Positions 1-8,636 of a stretch of 64,000 nucleotides of DNA are shown here, in pieces. The stretch lies in contig JBIOUX010000150.1 of the NCBI GenBank assembly GCA_044867425.1, positions 3,052-67,051 on the forward strand, in the 5' to 3' direction. Made by a program: the position numbers and the translations under genes. Source of the DNA: CAWBJP01 sp044867425. Lineage in GTDB: Bacteria; Actinomycetota; Acidimicrobiia; IMCC26256; BP-133. The notes under the pieces were generated by a model. That model was not told where the DNA came from and ran no database searches. It saw nothing but the letters and a program-made list of their open reading frames with translations. The first letter of the stretch is position 1; each line of letters begins with the position of its first letter.

Positions 1-170
1 TCATCAACGTCGGCGAGAACGAGCAGAACGCCGTCACCAGCTGCGGTGACGACGACGGGGACGAGTCCAACTCGAGCACGGGTCTGAACCTGGTCCAGCT
101 GGTCAACACCGCCATCCCGGTCAGCGTCCTGAACATCGGGGAGAACACGCAGAACGCCGTCACCCCCTGA
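1..170 (+). CDS. C-terminal end of a repeat-containing protein (partial)
   Basis: The frame is open from the left edge (first whole codon at base 3) to TGA at 168-170, giving 55 residues. Two copies of a short repeat are visible, INVGENEQNAVT and LNIGENTQNAVT. They are separated by an acidic, Ser-rich linker and a hydrophobic stretch ending in LVNTAIPVSV. The Asn/Gly/Val-rich repeat looks like a secreted or surface protein, but the N-terminus lies outside the window. I do not recognise the family. Two strong hairpins follow directly and probably terminate the transcript. Confidence 0.6.
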   Translation, partial: INVGENEQNAVTSCGDDDGDESNSSTGLNLVQLVNTAIPVSVLNIGENTQNAVTP

Positions 171-178
171 CGGTTCCG

Positions 179-246
179 GTGTGAGCCCTTCGGGGCACAC
201 CGCCGTCGCACCCGTGTCCGTCCCGGCCCTGGTGGCCGGGACGGAC
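179..246 (+). terminator. Tandem hairpins after the partial gene
   Basis: The first hairpin (179-200) pairs GTGT and GCCC with GGGC and ACAC around a TTCG loop. The second is a perfect 12-bp stem, 216-227 with 235-246, around a 7-base loop. No T-tract follows, as is common in high-GC actinobacteria. Placement between a stop codon and the promoter of the next gene fits termination. Confidence 0.6.
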
Positions 247-295
247 CGCGTCCGGCCATGTCCGATCCGTTCAAGACAGACGGGCCGCCGCCCGC

Positions 296-301
296 TATTG
301 A
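296..301 (+). promoter_or_regulatory. Candidate -10 box of a leaderless promoter
   Basis: TATTGA sits seven bases before the ATG at 309. This is the same geometry as the TANNNT boxes found before many other starts in the window. It favours the 309 start over the upstream ATG at 258. Confidence 0.4.
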
Positions 302-308
302 TGGGGCC

Positions 309-1205
309 ATGAGCGACGACACCTTCGAGCGGGCGCGGGCCTTCATCCAGCAAGAGGGACGGCTGCTGGAGCGGCGCCTCCTCGCCACCCTCTTCGAGGG
401 AGCAGCCCCCTCCGGGGCGATCGACGTGCTGCGGGGCTATCAGAACCCCGACGGCGGCTTCGGCCACGGCCTGGAGCCGGACAAGCGCTGCCCCGACAGC
501 CTGCCCATCGACGTGGAAGCCGCCTTCAGCGCCATGGTCACCGCCGGCGGGATCGACCAGGCCATGGTGCAGAGAGCCTGCGACTGGCTCCAATCGGTGG
601 CCGCCCCGGACGGAGCGGTGCCGTTGTCATTCCCGGTCATGGAGGCCTATCCCCGGGCCGAGCACTGGTCGGAGTGGACCTACACCCCCGGGTTCAACCC
701 CACCGCCGGCCTGGCCGGCCTCCTGCACCGGATGGGCGTCGACCATCCCTGGCTCGAACGGGCCACCCACTGGTGCTGGTCGGCGCTGGACCGGGCGCTG
801 GACCAGGGCGGGTTCCCCGAAGACGCCCACGCCATGTCGGAAGTGATGGTGTTCCTGGAGCACGTCCCCGACCGGTCCCGGGCCGAGGCCTTCGCCCCCC
901 GGGTGGGGGAGTGGCTGCCGAAGCTCAACTGGTACCGGGCCGACCCGGCCGATCCCACCTACGGCGTCACCCCGCTCCAGCTGGCGCCCACACCCCAGAG
1001 CATGTGGCGCCGGCTGTTCAGCGACGACCTCATCGAGGGGCACCTGCGCAGGCTCGCCAGCGACCAACAGCCCGACGGCGGCTGGCCCATCACCTGGGAG
1101 CCCCCCGGCGTCGTCGCCACCTTCGAGTGGCGGGGCATCGAGACGCTGCGGGCTCTCCGGGTGCTCGCCGCCTACCGGGGCGAGCACCCGTCGAGCCAGA
1201 GATAA
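309..1205 (+). CDS. Prenyltransferase/squalene-cyclase-like alpha-barrel protein
   Basis: The 298-residue protein carries QNPDGGFGHGLEPD near the N-terminus and QQPDGGWPITW near the C-terminus. These are QW-type motifs of the terpenoid cyclase/protein prenyltransferase alpha-alpha barrel superfamily. It is far shorter than a true squalene-hopene cyclase, and I see no DXDD catalytic motif, so enzymatic activity is doubtful. An in-frame ATG at 258 would add 17 residues. I prefer 309 because TATTGA is correctly placed for a leaderless transcript and no ribosome binding site precedes 258. The gene converges on the MMPL transporter with only seven bases between the stop codons. Confidence 0.6.
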   Translation: MSDDTFERARAFIQQEGRLLERRLLATLFEGAAPSGAIDVLRGYQNPDGGFGHGLEPDKRCPDSLPIDVEAAFSAMVTAGGIDQAMVQRACDWLQSVAAPDGAVPLSFPVMEAYPRAEHWSEWTYTPGFNPTAGLAGLLHRMGVDHPWLERATHWCWSALDRALDQGGFPEDAHAMSEVMVFLEHVPDRSRAEAFAPRVGEWLPKLNWYRADPADPTYGVTPLQLAPTPQSMWRRLFSDDLIEGHLRRLASDQQPDGGWPITWEPPGVVATFEWRGIETLRALRVLAAYRGEHPSSQR

Positions 1206-1212
1206 CGAAAGC

Positions 1213-3468
1213 TCAGCGCCGGCCGGTGAGGATGTCGTCCAGGCTGGTGGGGCCGTCGCCGGAGCCGGAGTGCCCGTTCGTGCCGGCCTTCACCTTCTGG
1301 CCGGGCTGGCCCAGGTCCAGCTCGGTGTCGACGTCGGGGGCCGCCTCCACCTTGATGTTGGGCAGCACCCGGTCGAGCCAGCGGGGCAGCCACCAGTTGC
1401 GGTCGCCCAGCAGCTCCATGGTGGCGGGCACCAGGACCAGACGGACGATGGTGGCGTCGAGCAGGACGGCGACGGACAGGCCGAGGCCGAACAGCTTGAT
1501 GGAGCGGTCCACGCCGAGCACGAACGATCCGAAGACGCAGATCATGATGGCGGCGGCGGCGGTGATGACCCGGGCGGTGGCGGCCAGGCCGTTGGCCACG
1601 GCCACAGCGTTGTCGCCGGTGCGGTCGTAGTCCTCCCGGATGCGGGACAGGAGGAACACCTCGTAGTCCATGGACAGGCCGAAGAGGACGGCGAAGAGCA
1701 TCATCGGCGCCCACGCCTCCACCGGGCCCTCCTTGCCCACGCCGATGAGCGAGGCGCCCCAGCCCCACTGGAACACGGCCACGATCACGCCGTAGGCGGC
1801 GCCGATGGACAGCAGGTTCATGACCACGGCCTTGAGCGGCACCAGCACGGAGCGGAACACGGCCATGAGCAGCAGGAAGGACAGGACGAGCACGGTGCCG
1901 ATGAACCACGGCAGGCGCTGGCCGGAGTAGTCGGAGAAGTCCATCCCCACGGCCGTCATCCCACCGACCTTGACCGAGCCCTGGGAGCCGTCCATGGCCA
2001 GGGGGATCACGTCGTCCCGCAGGCTCTTGACCAGGGCGTGGGTCTCCTCCGCCTGGGGGGCGGTGGTGGGGAAGACCTGGAAGATGGCGGCGTCGCCCGT
2101 CTCGTTGTAGATGGGGTCGCTGGCGAAGGCCACGCCAGCGGTGCGGTTGAGGCGGGCACTCAGGGCCTCGAGGGCCAGGCGCTCTCCGTCGGTGCCGGGG
2201 GTCTCGGCCACCAGCAGCAGCGGGCCGTTGAAGCCGGGGCCGAAGCCCTCGGAGAGGAGGTCGTAGGCCCGGCGGGTGGTGTCGGCCGTCTGGCGGTTGC
2301 CGGCGTCACCGAAGCCCAGGCGCAGCGACAGCACCGGCGAGGCCAGGACGAGCAGGGCCACGGCGCCGATGACCAGCGCCGGCCAGGGGCGGTGCTGGAT
2401 GACCCGGCTCCAGCGGTACCAGATCGAGGCGCGGGAGGCGCCGTCCTTGCGCCGGCGGTGGGGCAGGCCCAGCTTGTCGATGTTGCGGCCCACGAAGCCC
2501 AGGACGGCGGGCAGCAGGGTGAGGGCGGCGAACATGGTCATGAGCACCCCGAGGGAGATGCCCACGGCCAGGCCGTTGATCATGTCCAGGCCGACGGTGA
2601 ACAGACCGAGGACGGCGATGACCACGGTGATGCCGGCGAAGAGCACGGCCCGTCCGGCGGTGTCGATGGAGCGCACCACCGCCGCCTCCGGGTCCATCCC
2701 CGCATGCAGGCCTTCCCGGTAGCGGGTGACGATGAACAGGGCGTAGTCGATGCCCACGCCGATGCCGATCATCATCACGGCCTGGTTGGAGAAGCTCGGC
2801 ATGTCGATGACGTGGACGGCCAGGCCGACCAGGGCGATGCCCGAGCTGATGCCCAGGGCCGCGGTCAGGAGCGGGAGGCCCATGGCCAGCACGGAGCCGA
2901 AGGCGATGAGCAGGATGATCATGGCGGCCATGAAGCCGATGCCCTCGCTGCCGAACTCGACCTGCTCCACGAAGATGTCGCCGCCCAGCTCCACCTGGAG
3001 CCCGTCCTGGTCGATGGCGGCCACCAGGTTGCGGGCCGTCTCGCCCGCCTCCAGGTACTCGTTCGAGTCGCGCTCGGCCAGGTTGACCTCGGCGTAGGCG
3101 ATGGTGGGGTCGAACTCTGAGATCTGGCGCTCCCCGCCGGGCAGGTAGGGGCTGACCACCTCGGTCTCGGGGATGTCCTGCTGGAAGTCGGCGAAGAGCT
3201 TCTCCAGGGTGGCCTTGACGGCCGGGTCATTGATGCCGGCCTCGGCCTGGAAGACGATCTGGCCGCCGGCCCCGCTGCGGTCGGCGAAGCCGTGGGTCTT
3301 GAGGAGGTCGATCGCCTCCTGGCTCTCGGTGCCGGGCAGCGAGAACTTGTCCAGGAACTCGCCACCGAGCGAGCTGTTGAGCGAGACGAGGGCAACGACG
3401 AGCAGGAACCAGCCCGCCACCACCCGGCGGCGCCGGCGGTAACAGGTACGAGCGAATCGCTGCAGCAC
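1213..3468 (-). CDS. MMPL/RND-superfamily membrane transporter
   Basis: This 751-residue protein has the MMPL layout: an N-terminal TM helix after an Arg-rich start, a large extracytoplasmic loop, a block of TM helices, a second loop and a second TM block. MIGIGVGIDYALFIVTRYREG in the first membrane block and LFGLSMDYEVFLLSRIREDY in the second are the duplicated signature of the family, with the membrane Asp used for proton coupling. Mycobacterial MmpL proteins export lipids; the substrate here is unknown. The GTG at 3468 is chosen because an upstream AGGTCC-type Shine-Dalgarno (GGAGGT at 3475-3480 on the minus strand) sits six bases before it. The divergent MarR gene and two palindromes between them suggest repression by that regulator. 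Confidence 0.88.
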   Translation of the reverse strand: MLQRFARTCYRRRRRVVAGWFLLVVALVSLNSSLGGEFLDKFSLPGTESQEAIDLLKTHGFADRSGAGGQIVFQAEAGINDPAVKATLEKLFADFQQDIPETEVVSPYLPGGERQISEFDPTIAYAEVNLAERDSNEYLEAGETARNLVAAIDQDGLQVELGGDIFVEQVEFGSEGIGFMAAMIILLIAFGSVLAMGLPLLTAALGISSGIALVGLAVHVIDMPSFSNQAVMMIGIGVGIDYALFIVTRYREGLHAGMDPEAAVVRSIDTAGRAVLFAGITVVIAVLGLFTVGLDMINGLAVGISLGVLMTMFAALTLLPAVLGFVGRNIDKLGLPHRRRKDGASRASIWYRWSRVIQHRPWPALVIGAVALLVLASPVLSLRLGFGDAGNRQTADTTRRAYDLLSEGFGPGFNGPLLLVAETPGTDGERLALEALSARLNRTAGVAFASDPIYNETGDAAIFQVFPTTAPQAEETHALVKSLRDDVIPLAMDGSQGSVKVGGMTAVGMDFSDYSGQRLPWFIGTVLVLSFLLLMAVFRSVLVPLKAVVMNLLSIGAAYGVIVAVFQWGWGASLIGVGKEGPVEAWAPMMLFAVLFGLSMDYEVFLLSRIREDYDRTGDNAVAVANGLAATARVITAAAAIMICVFGSFVLGVDRSIKLFGLGLSVAVLLDATIVRLVLVPATMELLGDRNWWLPRWLDRVLPNIKVEAAPDVDTELDLGQPGQKVKAGTNGHSGSGDGPTSLDDILTGRR

Positions 3469-3542
3469 GAGGGGACCTCCCGGGGTGAAGTGACGAAGGG
3501 GCCGAAAGTGATGTACTGCTTGCACCATCGGCAGCGCAGCGA

Positions 3543-3575
3543 TTATCTTGACGATAAAGCTACTTGACGGTCAAG
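3543..3575. promoter_or_regulatory. Two palindromic operators between MMPL and MarR genes
   Basis: The first palindrome, TTATC-N5-GATAA, spans 3543-3557. The second, CTTGAC-G-GTCAAG, is a perfect 13-bp palindrome at 3563-3575. Both contain TTGAC. The first overlaps a GATAAT box reading toward the transporter. The arrangement fits binding by the adjacent MarR-family repressor to control both genes. Confidence 0.65.
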
Positions 3576-3586
3576 GCGCGTAGAGT

Positions 3587-4078
3587 ATGAAAAGCCGCGA
3601 AGCTCTTGTGCAGCAAGCATCTTCGGAGATCCGGTCCTACCAGACGGCCGTTGATCGCTTCGACGAGGTCGCCGTGGGCCTGCTCGGCATCAACCGCACC
3701 GACGGCCGCTGCCTCGACATCCTCGAGCAGCGGGGGCCCATGACCGCGGGCGAGCTGGCCCGGGCCACGGGTCTCACCACCGGGGCCATGACCACCCTCC
3801 TCGACCGGATGGAACGCATGGGCTACCTGCGCCGGGTGGCGCATCCCACCGACCGCCGCCGGGTGGTGGTGGAGCTGACCGAGAAGATGCGCCGGCGCAT
3901 CGGCGAGATCTACTCCCCCGTGGGCCAGGAAGGGGCCGAGCTGCTGGCCTGCCTGTCCGACCGGCAGCTGGAGCTGATCGCCAACGTGATGCGCACCGCC
4001 CGGGAACTGCTGGAGCGCCACACCGAGCGGGTGGAGAACCTCCCCAAGAAGGCGGCCGGCCCCCGCAAGGCGGGCTGA
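3587..4078 (+). CDS. MarR-family transcriptional regulator
   Basis: The 163-residue protein has the MarR winged helix: a first helix with LGINRTDGRCLDIL, a helix-turn-helix MTAGELARATGLTTGAMTTL, and a wing containing HPTDRRRVVVELTEK. MarR proteins are dimeric repressors that release DNA on ligand binding. The neighbour is a divergently transcribed MMPL exporter, the usual partner of such regulators. The start is uncertain: TAGAGT lies directly before the ATG and would be a -10 box, in which case GTG at 3608 might be used. The C-terminus is Lys/Arg-rich. Confidence 0.88.
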   Translation: MKSREALVQQASSEIRSYQTAVDRFDEVAVGLLGINRTDGRCLDILEQRGPMTAGELARATGLTTGAMTTLLDRMERMGYLRRVAHPTDRRRVVVELTEKMRRRIGEIYSPVGQEGAELLACLSDRQLELIANVMRTARELLERHTERVENLPKKAAGPRKAG

Positions 4079-4212
4079 GGCGCCAAAGATTGTCCGCTTG
4101 GTCCCGGTCGTGACCGGGATCTCCGGGATCTCGCAGGATCGGCGGCTCTGGGAACCGAATGGAGAGGTCGAGCCCCCGGGCCGCTCCTCTGTTGGGCGGA
4201 GCCGCGCCCGTC

Positions 4213-6825
4213 GTGAAGGGACCCGCCAAAACCGTGCACCGCCGTCTGCCTGCCGTCCTGACCATCGCCGCCCTCGTCTGCGCCGGCCTCCTCGCCGGAC
4301 CGCCGGCGAGCTCGGCGGAGCCGCCGTCGGTCCAGGTCACCAACCTGCGAATGGCCAGCTGGGGTGACAACGTCGCCCTGGAGGGCGGACGGCTGGCCTA
4401 CTACGGCGTGGAGGCGGACCAGGGCCGGGACTTCAACGGTGACGGCGACACCACCGACTACGTCCCCCACGTCTGGGACCCGCAGACCGGCTCGCCGGTG
4501 AACCTGGGCCTGGCCGCCGGCATGCTCCACCCCCTGGCCGGTGGGCGGATGGCGTTCCCCGTCTACGAGTACGCCCAGGGCCGAACCGATTTCAACGGGG
4601 ACGGTCAGATCGACTCCGTGCAGAACTCGATCTTCGTCTGGGACCCGGCCACCGGGCGGGCGACCGACCTCGGCATCGGGGCGCTGGACAGCATCGTCCC
4701 CTTCGGCAACGGCGTCGCTCTTCAGGTCATGGAGTCGCGGGAGGGCAGCGACTTCAACGGCGACGGGGACACGGAAGACTTCGTCGTCCACGTGTGGGAC
4801 CCGGCGGGCGGCCTCCGGAACCTCATGGTGGCCAGCGTGGTCGAGACCCTCGTGGCTCTGGACGGCGGCCGTCTCGCCTTTCTGATCGGGGAGTCGGACC
4901 AGGACCACCATGACCCCAACTTCGACGGCACCAGCGACGACCGGGTGCTGGCCGTCTATGACCCGGCCAATCACACCGTCTGGAACTCCCGCCTGGCGGC
5001 CGACGGCAACGATCTGGTGGCCCTCGACGGCGGGTCGGTCGGATTCCTCGTCCCGGAGGACGACCAGGGCCATCAGGACCGCAACGGCGACGGGGATGAC
5101 GCCGACAAGGTGGCCGCGGTGTGGGACCCGGTCACCGATGTCGCCACCAACCTCGGCCTGGCCGGGCTGGCGGCGGCCGCCCACCTCGGTGCCGGCGGCG
5201 GCCGCTTCGTCTTCACGGTGGTGGAAGCAGACCAGGGTGGGCGTGACCTCAACGGCGACGGCGACGCCGCCGACAAGGTCGTCCACGTCTGGGATCCCAT
5301 CACCGGCACCGAGAACCTCAAGTTGGCCGCCGCCCGCTACGGCTTCAATCTCGAGGCGGTCGGCAGCGGGCGCTTCGCCTTCCTCGCCACCGAGGAGGAG
5401 CAGGGCGGCCGGGATCGCAACGGCGACGGCGACGCCGCCGACCTCGTGGTCCAGGTGTGGGAGGCCGGCGCCGGCACCCGCAACCTGGGACTGGCCAGCA
5501 TCGGTGACCTGGTGGCGCTGGACAGCGGCGTCCTCGCCTTCCGGGTCCTGGAGGACGGCCAGGGCGGGACCGACCTCAACGCCGACGGCGACGATGACGA
5601 CGCCGCCATGTACGTCTGGGACCCGACCCATGGGGCGAGGAACCTCGGAATCTCGGCCATGGGGTATTCGGCCCTGGAGGGCGGGCGCCTGGCCATTTCG
5701 GTGTGGGAGAGGTTCGAGGGCGGCCAGGACCGCAGCGGCAACGGGGACACCATCGACGAGCTCGTCCATGTGTGGGACCCGGGCTCGGACACGATCATCG
5801 ACCTGGGCTACGCCTCCACCGTGAACGAGCCCGACTCGCTCGGTGCCGGCCGGTTGTCGTTCATGGTCTACGAGGCCATGCAGCATGCCGACCTCAACGG
5901 TGACGGGGACCGCAACGACCACGTCGTCCACGTGGCCACGCTGGGGCCCGGGGGCGGCGTGCCGCCGGTCACCGTCCGGACCCCGCTCCCGGCGCCCGGC
6001 AGTGGCCGAGACGGCGACCCCGATCCCGCCCCCGCTCCGGGGCCCGCCGGCGGCGGGGATCCGGCGGCCGGACGGCGCTCGGGTTACTGGTTGGCCGGCG
6101 CCGGCGGTGCCGTGTTCGCCTTCGGCGACGCCGGCCACCACGGCAACGCCACTCCGCTGTCCGGTGCGAGCATCGTCGACCTGGAGCCGTCACCGGGCGG
6201 CGCGGGCTACTGGCTGGTCGACGACCGCGGTCACGTGACGGCCGCCGGCGACGCCAGCCTCTTCGGCCACGTCGACGCCGCGCCGCTGGCGGCGGGGGAG
6301 CGGATCACGAGCCTGTCGGCAACTCGCACCGGCGACGGCTACTGGATCTTCACCTCGAAGGGCCGCGCCTTCACCTTTGGCGACGCCGTCTTCCACGGGG
6401 ACGTCTCGAAGCTGACCCTCAACGGTCCCGTGCTCGACTCGATCGTCACCCCGACCGGGAACGGCTACTACATGGTCGCCGCCGACGGGGGCATCTTCGC
6501 CTTCGGCGACGCCGAGTTCTTCGGGTCGATGGGCGGCGCCCGGCTCAACGCCGCGGTGCAATCCCTGGTGCCCGACCCCGATGGCGCCGGCTACTGGCTG
6601 GTGGCCGCCGATGGCGGGGTCTTCGCCTTTGAGGCCCTCTTCCAGGGGTCCCTGGGGGCCGTACGGCTGAACAAGCCCATCACCGGCATGGTCTCCTACG
6701 GGGACGGCTACCTGATGGTCGGCGAGGACGGCGGGATCTTCAACTTCTCCGACCGCCCCTTCTCGGGGTCGCTGGGCGCCCAGCCACCCCCCCGGCCCAT
6801 CGTCGCCGTGGCCGCGCTGAGCTGA
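4213..6825 (+). CDS. Secreted two-module repeat protein with Asp-rich repeats and a C-terminal propeller
   Basis: A signal peptide ends near PASSA. The N-terminal part (about residues 30-590) has roughly ten repeats pairing a calcium-loop-like DFNGDGDTTD or DLNGDGDAAD motif with a VWDP strand. A Pro/Gly-rich linker leads to a C-terminal module (about residues 620-870) of six or seven GYW...DGGIFAFGDAEFFGS blades. That module is shared with the protein at 16838-18658. The Asp/Asn/Gly loops suggest calcium binding, as in dockerin-type loops; this is inference from spacing. Function is probably adhesion or cell-surface organisation. Starts at 4159 (ATG) and 4234 (GTG) are also possible; all precede the signal peptide. 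The next gene starts three bases after this stop. Confidence 0.7.
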   Translation: MKGPAKTVHRRLPAVLTIAALVCAGLLAGPPASSAEPPSVQVTNLRMASWGDNVALEGGRLAYYGVEADQGRDFNGDGDTTDYVPHVWDPQTGSPVNLGLAAGMLHPLAGGRMAFPVYEYAQGRTDFNGDGQIDSVQNSIFVWDPATGRATDLGIGALDSIVPFGNGVALQVMESREGSDFNGDGDTEDFVVHVWDPAGGLRNLMVASVVETLVALDGGRLAFLIGESDQDHHDPNFDGTSDDRVLAVYDPANHTVWNSRLAADGNDLVALDGGSVGFLVPEDDQGHQDRNGDGDDADKVAAVWDPVTDVATNLGLAGLAAAAHLGAGGGRFVFTVVEADQGGRDLNGDGDAADKVVHVWDPITGTENLKLAAARYGFNLEAVGSGRFAFLATEEEQGGRDRNGDGDAADLVVQVWEAGAGTRNLGLASIGDLVALDSGVLAFRVLEDGQGGTDLNADGDDDDAAMYVWDPTHGARNLGISAMGYSALEGGRLAISVWERFEGGQDRSGNGDTIDELVHVWDPGSDTIIDLGYASTVNEPDSLGAGRLSFMVYEAMQHADLNGDGDRNDHVVHVATLGPGGGVPPVTVRTPLPAPGSGRDGDPDPAPAPGPAGGGDPAAGRRSGYWLAGAGGAVFAFGDAGHHGNATPLSGASIVDLEPSPGGAGYWLVDDRGHVTAAGDASLFGHVDAAPLAAGERITSLSATRTGDGYWIFTSKGRAFTFGDAVFHGDVSKLTLNGPVLDSIVTPTGNGYYMVAADGGIFAFGDAEFFGSMGGARLNAAVQSLVPDPDGAGYWLVAADGGVFAFEALFQGSLGAVRLNKPITGMVSYGDGYLMVGEDGGIFNFSDRPFSGSLGAQPPPRPIVAVAALS

Positions 6826-6828
6826 TCC

Positions 6829-8580
6829 GTGGGTCGTCCTTGCTTTCGTCTCCTGGCGGCGACGGCTGTCGCCGCCCTGGCGGTCACTTCGGTCGCCTGC
6901 GGTCAGGGCGGCGGCGACGACCTCCTCCGTGTCGCCACCAGCCAGACGGCGGCGGGAACCGTCCGGTTTGTCGCCGAGGTCGTCCAGCCCGACATCGAAC
7001 TACCCCCCGAGCTCGAAGGGGTTCTCCTGGGCGAAGAAACGACGCCGCCCCCGAGGATCGAGGGCCAGGCCGACCTGGCCGGCGACCTCTTCTGGTACCG
7101 CCGGGCGGATTCCGGCTCGAACGCCGGCGGCCGACCCGATGTCGCCTTCATCGGGGACCGGGTGCTCGTGCGGTCCGACCTCGCCCCCGAGGGCAAGCGG
7201 CCCGCCACCCCCTGGATCGGCTTCGCCAGCTTCCCGGCCGCCGCCCGCCACTTCCCCGAGGAGGTCGGCGCCGTGGTGGCCACCGGCGCCGGGTTCGGCG
7301 GCTACGGGCCCGAGGACGCCCTGCGGTTCCTGGAGGAGGCCGGCGGCCGCCTGGAGGGGGACGGGGGAGCCCGGGTCCGTGGCGTCGATACCCGCCGTTA
7401 CCGCGTCGCCTTCGACACCGGCCGCTACCGCCGGTGGCTCGGAGGGCTGTTCGACGCCCAGACCTCGGCTGCGGAGGACGCTTCGGCGGCCGAGACCGGT
7501 GCTCCCGCCTCCGACCGGGAAGGGACCGGCGACGCCCCCACCCTGGAAGAGATCCGGCGAAGCGTCGACGAGGCCGTTCCGCCGCCGGTCACCGTGTGGA
7601 TCGACGCCGACGACCGGCTCCGGCGGATCGAGACTTCTCCCCTGGGCGTCGACGACGCCGGCGAGCCCGGGATCATCCTGCGCACCGAGTTCTTCGACTT
7701 CGGGGCGCCGATGGACATCGCTCCTCCCGGCCCGGAGGCCATCACCGACGCGGCGGGACTCGATCTGCCGGTGCCCTCGGTGGACGACGAATGGGGGGAC
7801 CGATCGATGGCGCCCGGCGACGGGGGCGACCTGCCGCTGCCGACCCTGCCCGAGAACGGCGAGCCGCCCACGCCCGATCCGAGCCGTGGGTTCCCGACTC
7901 CGCCCGAGGCCGTCGACCCGAACCTGCCCGCCGCCGGACGGTCGCGGCTGCGGCTGTCGGCCCCGCCCGGCAGCAGCGGCGTGGAGGCGGCGCGGGGGGT
8001 TGTGATCCACCGGCTTCGAGCTTTCGGCGCCGCAGCCGCCGAGGTCACCGTCGATGGTGACACGCTGCTGGTGGTCTGGAAGCGGGGCAACGTACCGGGC
8101 GCTGTGACCGAGGTGGCGTCCGCCCCTGGGCACTTCGCCATCCATCCCCTCCTCAGCGACCAAGCCGGCGAGTGTGCGCCGGCCAGCGGCGGGGCTGCCG
8201 GGCCCGAGCTGTCCGTTCCCGGCACCGAGGACGGGCAGCCGCGCTGCTACCGGCTGGGCGCAGCCGCCCTCGATCAACCGGGGGTGGCCTCGGCGGCGCC
8301 GTTCAGCTTCGACGGCGAGGACTGGACCGTGGACATCGAGCTCGACGACCAGGCGGCCGCCGCCTTCGACGAGGTCGCAGCGCGGCATTACGGCCGGCGC
8401 CTCGCCCTCGTCCTGGACGGCACCGTCCTCAGCGCTCCGACCGTTCAGGCCCGGACGTTCGAGGGGCGGCTCCAGATCACGGGCTCCGGGTTCAACGAGC
8501 TGAAGGTCCGGCGCCTGGCCGGCCTCCTCGCCGGCGGGCCCCTGCCCACCACGCTGGTGGCCGGCCCGCTGGAGCACTGA
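6829..8580 (+). CDS. Lipoprotein with a C-terminal SecD P1-head-like domain
   Basis: The 583-residue product begins with a lipoprotein signal (SVACGQ lipobox), predicting lipid anchoring on the outer face of the membrane. Residues about 30-300 form a LolA/LppX-like region (TVRFVAEVVQP, RLRRIETSPLG) often found in lipid-binding lipoproteins. A Pro-rich linker follows. The last 90 residues match the SecD/SecDF head subdomain: VDIELDDQAAAAF, LALVLDGTVLSAPTVQ and LAGLLAGGPLP are close to its conserved strands. There are no SecD transmembrane helices, so it is not a SecD translocase. The GTG start lies three bases after the propeller gene's stop, so the two are probably co-translated. Confidence 0.7.
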   Translation: MGRPCFRLLAATAVAALAVTSVACGQGGGDDLLRVATSQTAAGTVRFVAEVVQPDIELPPELEGVLLGEETTPPPRIEGQADLAGDLFWYRRADSGSNAGGRPDVAFIGDRVLVRSDLAPEGKRPATPWIGFASFPAAARHFPEEVGAVVATGAGFGGYGPEDALRFLEEAGGRLEGDGGARVRGVDTRRYRVAFDTGRYRRWLGGLFDAQTSAAEDASAAETGAPASDREGTGDAPTLEEIRRSVDEAVPPPVTVWIDADDRLRRIETSPLGVDDAGEPGIILRTEFFDFGAPMDIAPPGPEAITDAAGLDLPVPSVDDEWGDRSMAPGDGGDLPLPTLPENGEPPTPDPSRGFPTPPEAVDPNLPAAGRSRLRLSAPPGSSGVEAARGVVIHRLRAFGAAAAEVTVDGDTLLVVWKRGNVPGAVTEVASAPGHFAIHPLLSDQAGECAPASGGAAGPELSVPGTEDGQPRCYRLGAAALDQPGVASAAPFSFDGEDWTVDIELDDQAAAAFDEVAARHYGRRLALVLDGTVLSAPTVQARTFEGRLQITGSGFNELKVRRLAGLLAGGPLPTTLVAGPLEH

Positions 8581-8636
8581 CCGCAATCGACGTCGGTTCA
8601 CCGGCGGCGGCGGACGAGATCCACGAGCCCCGGGCC

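Noticed and set aside
1270..3120. Long plus-strand open frame opposite the MMPL gene
   Set aside because: Low-complexity Gly/His/Asp/Val composition without domains; it is the antisense shadow of a well-supported transporter gene.
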